Shown: positions 1 to 7,496, counted from the stretch's first letter. The stretch is DNA of 20,988 bases from Caryophanales bacterium UBA1624 (GCA_002321395.1 DCMK01000009.1:1-20988), one strand, 5' to 3'. The notes: generated from the sequence alone by a model not told the origin. Made by a program: numbers and translations.

Positions 1-1
1 G

Positions 2-1267
2 GGGATCCGCCTGATTTTGGACTTGGTTCCGGGCCACACCGCGATCAACCACCCTTGGTTCAAGCAATCCTGCAAGCAAAAGAAGAACGCCTATTCTTCA
101 CGCTACATTTGGAATAAAGATGTTTGGAACGTCGATCCGGATTTCCCTTGGATCCGCGGGTTCTACGAAAGGAATGGGGCGGTGATGATCAATTTCTTCT
201 CCATCCAGCCCAAACTGAACTATGGCTTCGGCGAAGTGAAGCATCCCGAGTACGAAGAAAGCGTGGAGGGGGAAGGCCCCCAGGGCACCATCCATGCGAT
301 GGAGGATGTGGTCCGCTTCTACCTAAAGCAAGGGATCGACGGCTTCCGCGTGGATATGGCCGGTTGGCTGGTCGCCAGGGACAAAGACGGCAGCGCCACC
401 CAAAGGGTTTGGAAGCAGTTCTTCGGCGATATCAAAGCCGAGTTCCCCGACAGCGCTTTCGTCTCCGAATGGGCCTCTCCGGAGAAGTCCCTCCCCAGCG
501 GATTCGACATGGACTTTTTGCTCCACGACATGCACGAGAACAGCTTCGGCCTCCTTTGCCGGGGGGAACGTCCTTTCTTCCAAAAGAACGGGGACGATCA
601 AACCGCGGTCAAATATTTCCAATTCGTTTTGCCGTTGATGGACATCGCCAGGCAGCAGGGGAAATATCTCGCCATGATCAGCGGCAACCACGATACGGTC
701 CGCCTCTCGGAATGGCTGGACGAGACGGAAGCTTCTTTGTCCTTCCTCTTCATGGCCACGATGCCGAACGTTCCTTTCTTCTATTATGGAGATGAGATCC
801 ACATGGCTTACCTCAAAGGCATCCCCTCGGTGGAAGGGGGGTACCATCGGACGGGATCGCGCTCCCCGATGCAGTGGGACAACGCCAAAAAGAACGCGGG
901 ATTCTCCTCAAGCCGCAAAACCTATATTCGCCTCGATCCCAAACGGAAAGGCGTTTCGGTCGCGGAGGAGGAAAAAGACCCGAGTTCCTTGCTGAACCGC
1001 CTCAAAGCGACGCTTGCGGTGAAAAAAGGCCATCCCGCTTTGGACAACGACGCCTCTTTCCGCCTCCTTGATAATGGCAAGGATGGCTTGCTGTCCTATG
1101 AAAGGGAGAAGGATGGGGAATTGCTCCGCGTTTGCATCAACCCCAGGGGGCAAAAGAGGGACATCCCTCTTCAAGGCGGGGAACTCGTCTTTGCCTTGGG
1201 ACAGGCGACCACCGGCCATTCGCTTATCCTGGGTCCCCAATCGGGCGCGATCGTCAAAATAAAGTGA
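2..1267 (+). CDS. GH13 alpha-glucosidase / alpha-amylase family protein, 5' end cut off by the window
   Basis: The frame is open from the first bases of the window, so the N-terminus lies outside it; 422 codons are visible. The GH13 (beta/alpha)8-barrel motifs appear in order. Region I is LDLVPGHT at the start. Region II is GFRVDMAG, whose Asp (about residue 113 counting from the TTG at 17) is the presumed nucleophile. Region III is FVSEW, with Glu151 as acid/base. Region IV is SGNHDTVR, with Asp226 as stabiliser. The string RSPMQWD near 870 resembles the RTPMQWD motif of oligo-1,6-glucosidase and alpha-glucosidase subfamilies, and the last 80 residues look like the usual C-terminal beta domain. 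All three catalytic residues are present, so it should hydrolyse or transfer alpha-glucosides. The subfamily, linkage and cellular location cannot be set without the N-terminus. A terminator follows directly, so it ends its transcript. Confidence 0.9.
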   Translation, partial: GIRLILDLVPGHTAINHPWFKQSCKQKKNAYSSRYIWNKDVWNVDPDFPWIRGFYERNGAVMINFFSIQPKLNYGFGEVKHPEYEESVEGEGPQGTIHAMEDVVRFYLKQGIDGFRVDMAGWLVARDKDGSATQRVWKQFFGDIKAEFPDSAFVSEWASPEKSLPSGFDMDFLLHDMHENSFGLLCRGERPFFQKNGDDQTAVKYFQFVLPLMDIARQQGKYLAMISGNHDTVRLSEWLDETEASLSFLFMATMPNVPFFYYGDEIHMAYLKGIPSVEGGYHRTGSRSPMQWDNAKKNAGFSSSRKTYIRLDPKRKGVSVAEEEKDPSSLLNRLKATLAVKKGHPALDNDASFRLLDNGKDGLLSYEREKDGELLRVCINPRGQKRDIPLQGGELVFALGQATTGHSLILGPQSGAIVKIK

Positions 1268-1296
1268 AACGGGGGGCAACCCCGTTTTTCTTTTTC
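1267..1296 (+). terminator. Intrinsic terminator of the GH13 gene
   Basis: An 8-bp stem AAACGGGG (1267-1274) pairs with CCCCGTTT (1280-1287) around a five-base loop, and a T-rich tail TTCTTTTT follows. It begins at the last base of the GH13 stop codon. Confidence 0.85.
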
Positions 1297-1886
1297 GAAC
1301 ATGGTTTTGCGTTTTTCGCCGATAGAAAAAACCTTGACGAATTTTGGCCCGGGTGAACATATCCCTATGGATGGCTCGGTTCTCCGCGCCGGTTTTGGAA
1401 AGCTCGTCCGAAAATTCTCGGAAGCGAAGGATGGTTCCCTCGCGGAGACATACCGATGCTTTGATGGCGGTATGCGTGCTATATGGGCTGTTTCGGATGG
1501 AAGAATTTCCCCGATTTATGGTTGCCGTATCGCTTATCCGAAATTCTGCTTTTCCTATATCGGCTCCGTTGCTCGGTCTGAGAACTCGCTCAGGCGGTGG
1601 GGTTTTCGATTCGACAACCGGAAAAACAAGCTCCTACTTTTATTGTTTCCAAGGCTATTACGTTTGGTTTGATGCGGATTTGGATTGTCTTTTGATGAGC
1701 ATCTAAACTTGGATTGCGCGTCATTAAAAGCAACGGACAGGGGTGTTCTTCGGCCCATCGAATCTCCGATAGGGTTTTGGTGTTCTTGTTATATGGAAGC
1801 GTCGTCGAGGGGCCCGATTGGAATCTCGGTCCCGCTGTTTGAGGAAAGAATCGTTGACGTCGATACCATTCTTTGGCCAATTGGGT
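1297..1886. other. 590-base gap without a convincing gene
   Basis: Open frames here on both strands have no SD sequence, no recognisable domain and composition unlike the neighbours. Two adjacent hairpins on the plus strand are the only structure seen. One is CCCATCG/CGAT-A-GGG at 1754-1774, followed by TTTT. The other is GGGCCCGA/TCGGTCCC at 1810-1833, with one mismatch. Each contains AATC in its loop. The gap could be decayed coding sequence or hold a small RNA; no promoter could be assigned with confidence. Confidence 0.4.
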
Positions 1887-1917
1887 AAAACGCTTTTTGG
1901 ATTTCGATTGGCGTTTT
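1887..1917 (-). terminator. Weak candidate terminator downstream of mgsA
   Basis: Read on the minus strand, AAAACGC (1917-1911) pairs with GCGTTTT (1893-1887) around a 17-base loop, starting 12 bases past the mgsA stop. The loop is long and the T run is only four bases, so termination would be weak. Confidence 0.4.
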
Positions 1918-1929
1918 CGTTGGTATGCC

Positions 1930-2298
1930 TTATTTCAGCAGATAATCCGCCGTGGCTTCGTTGGTCGCGAAGGGGATGTTGTATACGGCGGCGATCCTCA
2001 TGAGGGCCTTCACGTCCGGATCGTGGGGCTGGGCTTGGAGAGGATCCCAAAAGAAAACCATTTTTTGGATGCAGCGCTTCGCGACTTCGGCCCCGATTTC
2101 CAAGTCCCCGCCCATTGGGCCGGAGAGGAATTGCCTCACTTCTAAGCCGGTCGCCTCTTGCACCATCTTCGCTGTATGGCCGGTCCCGCAGAGGGAATAG
2201 GCCTTCAATTCGTCCTTGTGTTTCATGGCCCAAGCGACCATCTCGGCTTTTTTGTTGTCGTGGGCGATGAGCGCCATCACGGGTTTGCAGTTTTCCAT
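1930..2298 (-). CDS. mgsA: Methylglyoxal synthase
   Basis: This 122-residue cytoplasmic protein converts dihydroxyacetone phosphate to methylglyoxal and phosphate. The reaction bypasses lower glycolysis and frees phosphate when sugar phosphates build up. The whole family pattern is visible: ALIAHDNKK near the N-terminus, the phosphate-binding GTGHT, SGPMGGDLEIGA holding the catalytic Asp (the equivalent of E. coli Asp71), FFWDPLQAQPHDPDVKAL with the conserved His and Asp, and NEATADYLL at the C-terminus. Length fits the MgsA family (about 120-155). It is a single gene transcribed opposite to GH13 and nagB. The ATG at 2298 fits the family N-terminus, but no SD sequence precedes it; a TATCAT hexamer ends only six bases upstream, which would give a leaderless message. 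Confidence 0.95.
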   Translation of the reverse strand: MENCKPVMALIAHDNKKAEMVAWAMKHKDELKAYSLCGTGHTAKMVQEATGLEVRQFLSGPMGGDLEIGAEVAKRCIQKMVFFWDPLQAQPHDPDVKALMRIAAVYNIPFATNEATADYLLK

Positions 2299-2304
2299 GG
2301 GAAC

Positions 2305-2313
2305 ATGATAGCA
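2305..2313 (-). promoter_or_regulatory. Candidate extended -10 box for mgsA
   Basis: On the minus strand the bases read TGC-TATCAT, an extended -10 (TGn plus hexamer). No good -35 is visible 16-18 bases further up. It ends six bases before the mgsA ATG, so transcription would begin at or next to the start codon. Confidence 0.35.
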
Positions 2314-2468
2314 GGCAAATGGCGTTCCGAAGGAGCATAAGCGAAAATCGAAAGATGGCCATTTTCCTTCATTGATAGGGGGAATTGTTCCTTTTTTTGT
2401 CCTTTTTCCTCCCTACGATTGCAAATTCAAGGATGATTTACCATCATACTCCCATAAGGGGCTATGAA

Positions 2469-2495
2469 ACGTTATTTCACGAAGTGAAAAAACGT
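2469..2495 (+). promoter_or_regulatory. 27-bp palindromic operator upstream of nagB
   Basis: The core TTTCAC-GAA-GTGAAA (2475-2489) is a perfect 6+3+6 inverted repeat. It is extended outward by ACGTT (2469-2473) and AACGT (2491-2495), with one unpaired A on each side. It lies 47 bases before the nagB ATG. There is no T tract, so it is unlikely to be a terminator. Related cores occur at 4704-4718 and at 11759-11773 (minus strand), which points to a shared DNA-binding regulator. Confidence 0.7.
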
Positions 2496-2542
2496 AGAAT
2501 CTCATTGCCTTGAGGACTATCATCAAATAGGAGGAAACCATC

Positions 2543-3280
2543 ATGAGAATCATCGTTTGCCAAAATAAAACGGAGTTGGGGCATAAAGCGGCCCAAGAAG
2601 TCTTGGAGCTTGTCCAAAAGAACCCGAAGGCCATCCTCGGCCTCGCCACGGGGTCGAGCCCCCTGGAGCTTTACGCTTCCTTAATCGAGGGATATCGCCG
2701 CGGGGTCTCTTTCAAAGACGTCCAAAGCTTCAACCTCGACGAATATATTTCCTGCCCCATCAAGGAGCAAACTTATCGTTTCTTCATGGAGGACAATCTT
2801 TTCTCCCACATCGACATCAAAGAAGAGAACACCCACTTCCCCTGCCAGAAGGATCCGGAATCCTACGATGGGGAAATCGAAAAGGCAGGCGGAGTCGATC
2901 TTCAGATCCTCGGCATCGGAAGGAACGGGCACATCGGCTTCAACGAGCCCAACACGCCTTGGGATTCCAAGACCCACATCGTCCCTTTGACGGATTCCAC
3001 CCGCAAAGCCAACGCCCGCTTCTTCTTGAACAAGGAAGAACTCGTTCCGACTCAGGCCGTTTCCATGGGGCTATCCACCATCATGAAGGCCAAAAAGATC
3101 GTCTTGATCGCGAACGATTCCACGAAGGCTGAGCCCATCGCCGCGATGCTCCGGGGCGAGAAATCCCCCAAAGTCCCCGCGACCATTTTGCTCACCCACC
3201 CCGACTGCGACGTTTTCCTGACCGAAGACGTCTACGCCGAGGCGAAAAGGATCAACGAAGAGAAAGGAATCCATGATTGA
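2543..3280 (+). CDS. nagB: Glucosamine-6-phosphate deaminase
   Basis: The 245-residue enzyme converts glucosamine-6-phosphate to fructose-6-phosphate and ammonia, the step that brings amino sugars into glycolysis. The N-terminal LGLATGSSP phosphate loop (residues 32-40), FNLDEY (63-68) with the proton-transfer Asp66, and LGIGRNGHIGFNEP (123-136) with His130 and Glu135 are all present. Asn128 stands where E. coli has Asp141. This position is commonly Asn in Gram-positive NagB as far as I recall, so activity is expected. The start is supported by an AGGAGG SD seven bases upstream. The gene's last eight bases overlap the phosphohexomutase start, so the two are translationally coupled. The 27-bp palindrome upstream is the likely control site. 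No nagA is present in the window. Confidence 0.95.
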   Translation: MRIIVCQNKTELGHKAAQEVLELVQKNPKAILGLATGSSPLELYASLIEGYRRGVSFKDVQSFNLDEYISCPIKEQTYRFFMEDNLFSHIDIKEENTHFPCQKDPESYDGEIEKAGGVDLQILGIGRNGHIGFNEPNTPWDSKTHIVPLTDSTRKANARFFLNKEELVPTQAVSMGLSTIMKAKKIVLIANDSTKAEPIAAMLRGEKSPKVPATILLTHPDCDVFLTEDVYAEAKRINEEKGIHD

Positions 3281-4700
3281 ATTCGGTACCGGGGGATTCC
3301 GCGGGATCATCGGCGATGACTTCGTCAAATCAAACATCCAGTCGATCGCGCAGGCACTCGCGGAGGTAAGCCTTGAAAACGGGGATCCGAAGCCCGTCTT
3401 CATTGGCTACGACAACCGTTTCATGTCCGATTACGCGGCCAAATGGTTCGCGGAGGTTTTGATGGGGAATGGCATCCCCGCGATTTTAAGCGCCTCCTCC
3501 GTTCCGACCCCTTTGGTCATGATGGCCACCCGCGACAAGGGGCTCGATTACGGGGCGATGATGACCGCTTCCCATAATCCTTATATCTTCAACGGCGTCA
3601 AAGTCTTTGAAAAAGGCGGCGTGGACGCCGGGATTTGCTTCACTTCGATGCTTGAGAAGCGCATCGCCGCGGTCAAAGAAGTCGTTTCCATCCCGGAGGA
3701 GGAAGGGAGAAAGAAAGGCCTTCTGCAGGTCGAGGATTTCCTCCCGACCTATATTTCGGCAATCGAAGCCTTCCTTTCTCCGAAAGCGTTCCACAATCCT
3801 CTGAAAGTCCTGTTCAACAACATGAACGGGGTGGGGGCGGCCTCAATCCTTCCCATCGCCAAAGATCTGGATTTGCATGAATTCCACGCCATCCACACCG
3901 AGCACGACGCTTTCTTCTCCTTCACCGACCCCAACCCCGCCAAAGGAAACATCATGGGCGGGTTCCGCGACCAGGTTCTGAAAGGGCATTACGATTTCGG
4001 CATGGCCACCGATTCGGATGCGGATCGCCTTGGCATCATCGACGAAAAGGGTAACTACGTCGACGCCAACGAAATCATGGCTTGCCTCTACTACTATCTG
4101 ATCCGCTACCGCTCCATGAAGGGCGATATCATCAAAAACGTCGCCACTTCTTCCTTGATCGACGACGTGGCTGAGGCGCTTGGCCAAAAATGCTATGCGG
4201 TCGACGTCGGATTCAAAAACATCTCCGCTGGCATCAAAGAGCACGATGCCCTCATGGGTGGGGAATCCAGCGGCGGGCTGACGGTTCGCGGATATCTCTT
4301 CGGCAAGGATTCCTCCTTTTCCGGAGCTCTTTTCATCGAGATGGTCGCGGTCATGGGGAAGAAGGTCTCCGAAATCGTGAAGGAAGTGAAAGAATTCGCG
4401 GGGTACCGCCATTTCTTCCACGAGGATTCTTATTCCTTCCACTCCTCCCCGGATGCGATGATGGATTACATCGCCTCCCATGAGCCCTCATTCCATCTTC
4501 CGCTTTTGAGGACGAGCCGCATCCAGAACAACTACAAATACGAATTCGCCGATGGCTGCTTTGTTTTGATCCGCCTTTCCGGCACCGAGCCCAAGTTCCG
4601 CATCTTCGCCGAGATGCAGGATGAAGGGGAGTCCCTCAAGATCCTCTCCGCCTTGGAGAAATACCTTGGGGAAGCCGACGAAGCCTGTTTTGCCAACTAA
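3273..4700 (+). CDS. Phosphohexomutase (phosphoglucomutase/phosphomannomutase family)
   Basis: This 475-residue alpha-D-phosphohexomutase moves phosphate between C6 and C1 of a hexose phosphate. All four family signatures are seen: TASHNP with phospho-acceptor Ser100, the metal-binding DSDADR loop (247-252), the sugar-recognition loop GGESSGG (about 329-335), and the phosphate-binding RLSGTEPKFRIF near residue 434. Length fits the two-enzyme class of bacterial PGM/PMM. It starts inside the end of nagB with a close AAAGGA SD, so the pair is one operon. Pairing with NagB makes a role in hexose/hexosamine phosphate interconversion likely. Whether the substrate is glucose, mannose or glucosamine phosphate cannot be read from these motifs. 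No terminator follows, so some read-through to the next gene is possible. Confidence 0.92.
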   Translation: MIEFGTGGFRGIIGDDFVKSNIQSIAQALAEVSLENGDPKPVFIGYDNRFMSDYAAKWFAEVLMGNGIPAILSASSVPTPLVMMATRDKGLDYGAMMTASHNPYIFNGVKVFEKGGVDAGICFTSMLEKRIAAVKEVVSIPEEEGRKKGLLQVEDFLPTYISAIEAFLSPKAFHNPLKVLFNNMNGVGAASILPIAKDLDLHEFHAIHTEHDAFFSFTDPNPAKGNIMGGFRDQVLKGHYDFGMATDSDADRLGIIDEKGNYVDANEIMACLYYYLIRYRSMKGDIIKNVATSSLIDDVAEALGQKCYAVDVGFKNISAGIKEHDALMGGESSGGLTVRGYLFGKDSSFSGALFIEMVAVMGKKVSEIVKEVKEFAGYRHFFHEDSYSFHSSPDAMMDYIASHEPSFHLPLLRTSRIQNNYKYEFADGCFVLIRLSGTEPKFRIFAEMQDEGESLKILSALEKYLGEADEACFAN

Positions 4701-4703
4701 ATA

Positions 4704-4718
4704 TTTCACAAAGTTAAA
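4704..4718 (+). promoter_or_regulatory. Second copy of the TTTCAC operator
   Basis: TTTCAC-AAA-GTTAAA matches the nagB core at 13 of 15 positions and is still an inverted repeat with one mismatched pair. It starts four bases past the phosphohexomutase stop codon and about 30 bases before a -10-like TATTAT, so it fits an upstream control site for the exported-protein gene. Confidence 0.5.
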
Positions 4719-4747
4719 AATCAAATACCCTTCCTGTGTTTTTGCTG

Positions 4748-4753
4748 TATTAT
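4748..4753 (+). promoter_or_regulatory. Candidate -10 box for the exported protein gene
   Basis: TATTAT lies 44 bases before the ATG at 4798. No convincing -35 hexamer is seen 16-18 bases upstream, so the promoter may depend on an activator or be weak. Confidence 0.4.
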
Positions 4754-4764
4754 GTTGCCATTGA

Positions 4765-4778
4765 TGTAAGCGGTTACC
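4765..4778 (+). promoter_or_regulatory. cre-like catabolite repression site
   Basis: TGTAAGCGGTTACC matches the CcpA consensus TGWAANCGNTNWCA at 13 of 14 positions; only the final A differs. It sits just downstream of the -10 box, roughly +5 to +20, a position from which CcpA normally represses. A LacI-family regulator with a similar half-site is an alternative. Confidence 0.6.
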
Positions 4779-4797
4779 CGCTTCATGAGGCATGAAC

Positions 4798-5877
4798 ATG
4801 AAAAAAACGAAAATGCTCCTTCTTGTGGGCGTCGCCGCTTTATCCCTTACCGGAGCCATCGCCCTTTCTGGAACGGCCTTCACCTCGCCCTTCCAAGCCT
4901 ATGGGGTTCTCGAAAAGGTGGAGGACAACGAATATGTCTACGCCGCCTTCGGCTACAACAAAGTCGCCGCGGATTCCTTTGCCAACGGCAAAACCCTTCT
5001 GAAGACCGCGGATGGGAAGAACAATGGCTTCTCCTTCTCCGTGGATGGGAAATCGGAGCACCGCTGGGCGGTCAGCTACCAAAACACGGAAAGCGCGGGC
5101 AGCGAGGACGCCTATTATTCTTGGCAGGGCCGTTATCTATTTGGGGCGAGTTCGGAAGACAGCGATCCCGTCAAGACCCTCGACGACGTCAACGGCAACC
5201 TCCTCACTATGTCTACCGAGGATTCGGTGTGGGGCGGCGTGGCTAGCTATGCCCAATCCCACAATAGTGGTGACGATGCCTCCGAAGCCTGCGTGGGCTT
5301 GATGATGCAGTATGACATCGCCTCCTTGGAAGACCTTCATGTTTACTGGGCTGAACAAGAGGGAAGCTTCTTCGGCTATGTCCTTTATTCCACCGATCAA
5401 GGAACCACTTGGCTCGACGCGACCGACGCCGATAACCGGATCTTTTCCGGCGCGGTGGCCAAAACCTCCACGGGTTTGACCTTTGGCGGAGGGGGGGAAG
5501 TGATCACCAGGGCCGGGAGCATCGAAAGCGCCGGTGGGACTGCCGCTGGCTTAGCCCTCAACGCCGGGGCGAAAGCGGCCAAGAACGTCCGCCTTTGCTT
5601 CGTCGTCCGCAATGTGCGTTCCGACCTGGGCCAGCCGATCCATCTCGCGGCCATCACGGTGAACCAAAGCAAAGCCTTGGATGCTTATCTTTATAACGAT
5701 GCCTATACGGCAAACGGGAAAGATCTCACCCTCGGAACCGCCCATAAGAACAACACGGGATCCGATCTTGGCTATTTGACCGCCGATCAGGAAATGTCCT
5801 TGCTTTCTTATGGGATCACTCCCTCCGAAGGCGCCCAAGCCAAGCTCGACTACATCCAAACCTATTGCGTGCAGTAA
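4798..5877 (+). CDS. Exported protein of unknown function
   Basis: I do not recognise this 359-residue protein. It begins with a clear Sec signal peptide: MKKTK followed by a hydrophobic stretch to about residue 23, with a possible signal peptidase cut near SPFQA. The ATG at 4798 is chosen over the one at 4792 because GAGG (4787-4790) is seven bases upstream of the former. There is no lipobox, no LPXTG and no internal membrane segment. The mature part is rich in Gly, Ala, Ser, Asp and aromatic residues and looks beta-rich. A stretch like GYVLYSTDQGTTW (about residues 200-212) recalls the Asp-box style of beta-propeller or sandwich proteins, but one copy proves nothing. The cre site suggests expression when preferred sugars run out, so a role in binding or processing extracellular glycans is a guess. 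Confidence 0.8.
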   Translation: MKKTKMLLLVGVAALSLTGAIALSGTAFTSPFQAYGVLEKVEDNEYVYAAFGYNKVAADSFANGKTLLKTADGKNNGFSFSVDGKSEHRWAVSYQNTESAGSEDAYYSWQGRYLFGASSEDSDPVKTLDDVNGNLLTMSTEDSVWGGVASYAQSHNSGDDASEACVGLMMQYDIASLEDLHVYWAEQEGSFFGYVLYSTDQGTTWLDATDADNRIFSGAVAKTSTGLTFGGGGEVITRAGSIESAGGTAAGLALNAGAKAAKNVRLCFVVRNVRSDLGQPIHLAAITVNQSKALDAYLYNDAYTANGKDLTLGTAHKNNTGSDLGYLTADQEMSLLSYGITPSEGAQAKLDYIQTYCVQ

Positions 5878-5894
5878 AAGATTCTTTGACATTC

Positions 5895-5919
5895 AGCGGC
5901 GGGTGACCGCCGCTTTTTT
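5895..5919 (+). terminator. Strong intrinsic terminator
   Basis: AGCGGCGG (5895-5902) pairs perfectly with CCGCCGCT (5907-5914) around a GTGA loop and is followed by six Ts. It closes the exported-protein transcript and marks the left edge of the AT-rich accessory island. Confidence 0.92.
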
Positions 5920-5936
5920 CGCGTCAAAAAAGGTTT

Positions 5937-6023
5937 GATTTTTAAAATGTCATTTTTATGGTACTTAAAGTGTCAAAATAGCAAAAAAGCACGGTGTTAT
6001 CGATTTTCTTAAAATGTCATTTT
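5937..6023. repeat. Left 87-bp direct repeat flanking the AlbA_2/ATPase gene
   Basis: This segment matches 7400-7486 at 83 of 87 positions with no gaps and in the same orientation. It contains the palindrome AAAATGTCATTTT twice (5944-5956 and 6011-6023) and the related TTAAAGTGTCAAAAT in between. Unlike the right copy, it is not followed by a -10 box on the minus strand, so it is not a working duplicate of the promoter. It lies just past the 3' end of the gene. Confidence 0.93.
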
Positions 6024-6041
6024 GCTTGATGCTTATCGGGA

Positions 6042-7370
6042 TTATTTTTTTATTTCCCATCTGGGGAATTTTTTGGAATCTCCGCGGGAAATCTTCCCGT
6101 CTTCTTGGAGCGTTTTGACATAACGGGAAATGGTCGATTTCGATTTGCCCAGAAGCTCGGCGATTTTTTCTACCGTGACGTAGTTGTCCTGCTGCATGAC
6201 GCTCATGACTTTGGAATACTCAGACAGGGATTCATCGATGTAATAGCGGTTTTTTCGGTATATGATGAAGCAAAATCCGTTTTGATTCTCCCGATAACCA
6301 TAGGTTATTTTTTCTTTATCGAATATTTGGAAGACTTTGGTGAATCCCGTTCCGAAATGTTCAATATAATTCGCGCCAAAAAGCACTTTTAGGATTTTCC
6401 CGTTTTTATCGACGGGGTCGATTTCTTTGTTGGCGAACTCCTCTGGGGTCGCGTTGGCGGGGAACAGCCCAGGATTGTAGAATTCGATTCGGTTTTGATA
6501 GACGGTGATCCGGTGCTCCATGGGGGATGAGTAGTCGGAATGCGCGAACATATTGACGATGATTTCGCGCAAGGCGGGGCGCGGAATCTCCGGAATCATC
6601 TCTCGCTGGATGGCCGTGGCGGATTTCAGCGGCTGGAAGGAAATCGCATTTAAAACGAAGGCAAAGCTCTCATCGATCAATTGGAAAATATTCCCATAGG
6701 CTTTTTCCATTTGGAGATAATCCAATCCTTTGTCGTCAGCGACGATGCCAAATTTTACCGCATAGGGACGGTACTTCGAAAAGAGGGCTTCTCCCGCTTT
6801 GTTGACTTCTCCGTTTTTTGTCAGCAAACGGAGCTCTTTTAAAATACCTTCTGGAGTATCGCTGAGGATTTTTAGTTTGTTGCTTTCGTTGGCTGTCTTG
6901 CGGACCGACGCAATCAGGTCTTCATCCAAATCCGATATGGTGGCTTCGCTGGGGCTGTTTTCCCACAAGGAGTAATCCTTTTGCTTTTCGAGGATGTAAC
7001 GTTCTAGAACGGAGGAAGGCATCACTTCGCTTCTTTCCCCGTTGCGCAGGTAATATGTTCCTTTGTAACGATAGGGGACGTTTTTCCCTTCGAAGTTAAT
7101 TTCGAGGAAACAGCGGCCTTCATTGTCTTTGTTTAAAGCGATGGAGTAAAAAGGGGCTGGCTGGATCGTCTGAGAAAGGCGCATGGCAAAATCGGATTCG
7201 GTTTTCGCTCCGACTTCAACTCCCACGATGTCTCCGTTGTTTTTGACGCCGAAATACAACGTCCCCATTCTTTTCTTGTTCAAGATGGCACAAATGTCTT
7301 TTAGGGCTTCGTCTTTTTCGGCTAACGATTCCTTAAATTCGATATTTTCACTTTCAAATCCAAGATTCAT
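6042..7370 (-). CDS. AlbA_2 / GHKL-ATPase-like / winged-helix putative regulator
   Basis: The 442-residue protein has three modules. Residues about 6-125 match the AlbA_2 (Schlafen-like AAA_4) putative DNA-binding domain, with ESENIEFKESL at its start and a GTLYFGVKNNGDIVGV core. Residues about 255-375 match the HATPase_c_4 / RecG-like C-terminal domain, with an N-box-like ALREIIVNMFAHSDYS and the glycine motifs NPGLFP and GTGFTKVF. The last 55 residues form a winged helix, KIAELLGKSKSTISRYVKTL. The start is the ATG at 7370: AAAGGAGG ends six bases upstream, whereas the in-frame TTG at 7376 abuts the SD. The gene is more AT-rich than its neighbours and is bracketed by 87-bp repeats, both signs of transfer. 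Proteins of this architecture are common accessory genes, usually called transcriptional regulators; the molecular role is unproven. Confidence 0.88.
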   Translation of the reverse strand: MNLGFESENIEFKESLAEKDEALKDICAILNKKRMGTLYFGVKNNGDIVGVEVGAKTESDFAMRLSQTIQPAPFYSIALNKDNEGRCFLEINFEGKNVPYRYKGTYYLRNGERSEVMPSSVLERYILEKQKDYSLWENSPSEATISDLDEDLIASVRKTANESNKLKILSDTPEGILKELRLLTKNGEVNKAGEALFSKYRPYAVKFGIVADDKGLDYLQMEKAYGNIFQLIDESFAFVLNAISFQPLKSATAIQREMIPEIPRPALREIIVNMFAHSDYSSPMEHRITVYQNRIEFYNPGLFPANATPEEFANKEIDPVDKNGKILKVLFGANYIEHFGTGFTKVFQIFDKEKITYGYRENQNGFCFIIYRKNRYYIDESLSEYSKVMSVMQQDNYVTVEKIAELLGKSKSTISRYVKTLQEDGKISRGDSKKFPRWEIKK

Positions 7371-7387
7371 AGACAACCTCCTTTGGG

Positions 7388-7416
7388 ATTATAACATCCG
7401 ATTTTTAAAATGTCAT
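7388..7416 (-). promoter_or_regulatory. Promoter of the AlbA_2/ATPase gene with a palindrome over the -35
   Basis: On the minus strand the promoter is ATGACA (7416-7411), a 17-base spacer ending in TGT, and TATAAT (7393-7388): a full -10 with the TGn extension and a 5/6 -35. The 13-bp palindrome at 7407-7419 covers the whole -35, so a protein bound there would block transcription. Confidence 0.8.
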
Positions 7417-7486
7417 TTTTATGGTACTTAAAGTGTCAAAATAGCAAAAAAGCACGATGCCATCGAATTTCTTAAAATGTCATTTT
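7400..7486. repeat. Right 87-bp direct repeat (promoter-proximal copy)
   Basis: This is the partner of 5937-6023, with four substitutions clustered in the second half. The palindrome AAAATGTCATTTT occurs at 7407-7419 and 7474-7486. The start-to-start distance between the copies is 1463 bp and encloses only the AlbA_2/ATPase gene. Confidence 0.93.
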
Positions 7487-7496
7487 CCGTCGTTTT

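Noticed and set aside
1301..1706. Open frames that might be a small or decayed gene after GH13
   Set aside because: No start signal, no family resemblance, and several frames compete; reported only as a gene-free gap.
2469..2495. Terminator or attenuator before nagB
   Set aside because: The hairpin is AT-rich with no T tract after it, and its core recurs at other promoters, so an operator is the better reading.
5937..7486. CRISPR array or tandem repeat
   Set aside because: There are only two long copies, separated by a full gene, with no regular spacers and no cas genes.
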